Shown: positions 13,765-13,824 of the stretch, in pieces
Layout of the letters: each line of letters begins with the position of its first letter
How positions within the stretch are numbered: position 1 is the stretch's first letter
DNA from: an uncultured Oscillospiraceae bacterium
Lineage (GTDB): Bacteria > Bacillota > Clostridia > Oscillospirales > Oscillospiraceae
Direction of reading: 5' to 3'
Assembly: GCA_934635545.1 (NCBI GenBank)
Contig: CAKTZN010000026.1
Span: 1 to 13,824, forward strand
Length of the DNA stretch: 13,824 nucleotides
The notes under the pieces: generated by a model
Database searches by the model: none
Told to the model about the DNA's origin: nothing
Seen by the model: only the letters and a program-made list of their open reading frames with translations
Translations under genes and position numbers: made by a program

Positions 13765-13824
13765 TTATTTCATCAGCTTTTGCAGCGTGGTCACCAGCTC
13801 GTCGATGACCGCGTCGTCCCCCTG
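13765..13824 (-). CDS. csoR: C-terminal end of a probable CsoR-family copper-sensing repressor (partial)
   Basis: The last 19 codons of a minus-strand gene run in from the window edge and end with TAA at 13767-13765. They encode QGDDAVIDELVTTLQKLMK, which matches the usual end of CsoR/DUF156 metal-sensing repressors in Clostridia. The stop lies 12 nt before the copA ATG, and the AGGAGG for copA fills the gap, so the two form an operon. CsoR releases DNA on binding Cu+, so it probably controls this operon. Only the tail is visible and the Cys/His copper ligands are outside, so the identity rests on this tail and on its position. Confidence 0.7.
   Translation of the reverse strand, partial: QGDDAVIDELVTTLQKLMK

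Overview
The window looks like part of the chromosome of a GC-rich, endospore-forming member of the Clostridia, most likely an Oscillospiraceae-type gut bacterium. This is inferred from gene content and style: a SpoIVB sporulation protease, strong AGGAGG ribosome binding sites, consensus sigma-A promoters with 17-nt spacers, perfect Rho-independent terminators, and high GC in third codon positions. No tRNA, rRNA, CRISPR array, transposase or phage gene was seen.

Layout. (1) 1-1865: a leader with a good promoter, then a membrane-anchored parvulin-type foldase. (2) 1892-4204: a plus-strand run of a TcdA-like tRNA-modification enzyme, a DUF554 membrane protein (ATGA overlap) and proline-biosynthetic ProC, ending in a bidirectional terminator. 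(3) 4217-6273: a minus-strand two-gene operon in which a serine palmitoyltransferase-like PLP enzyme overlaps a short-chain dehydrogenase by 8 nt, driven by an exact-consensus promoter with an inverted repeat over its -35 box. (4) 6383-7724: a palindrome-rich leader, spoIVB with a probable TTG start, and a small Cys-cluster protein, closed by a 34-nt perfectly palindromic terminator. (5) 7744-9211: a MATE-family exporter with its own promoter. (6) 9212-9418: a gap holding a twin-hairpin repeat. (7) 9419-10074: an XRE-type regulator fused to four membrane segments. (8) 10102-11163: a DegV/FakB-like fatty-acid-binding protein. (9) 11199-13824: the minus-strand end of a probable csoR and a full copA copper ATPase with a CopZ-like domain fused to its C-terminus.

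Two parts stand out. The PLP enzyme plus SDR pair matches what is needed for the first two steps of sphingoid-base (or related aminolipid) synthesis: condensation of an amino acid with an acyl thioester, then reduction of the 3-keto group. This lipid class is best known from Bacteroidota and some Proteobacteria, so the pair is the best candidate here for an under-described system. Second, the copA reading frame runs through a perfectly placed internal ribosome binding site and ATG just before the CopZ-like domain, so one gene could yield both a fused pump and a free 66-residue copper chaperone.
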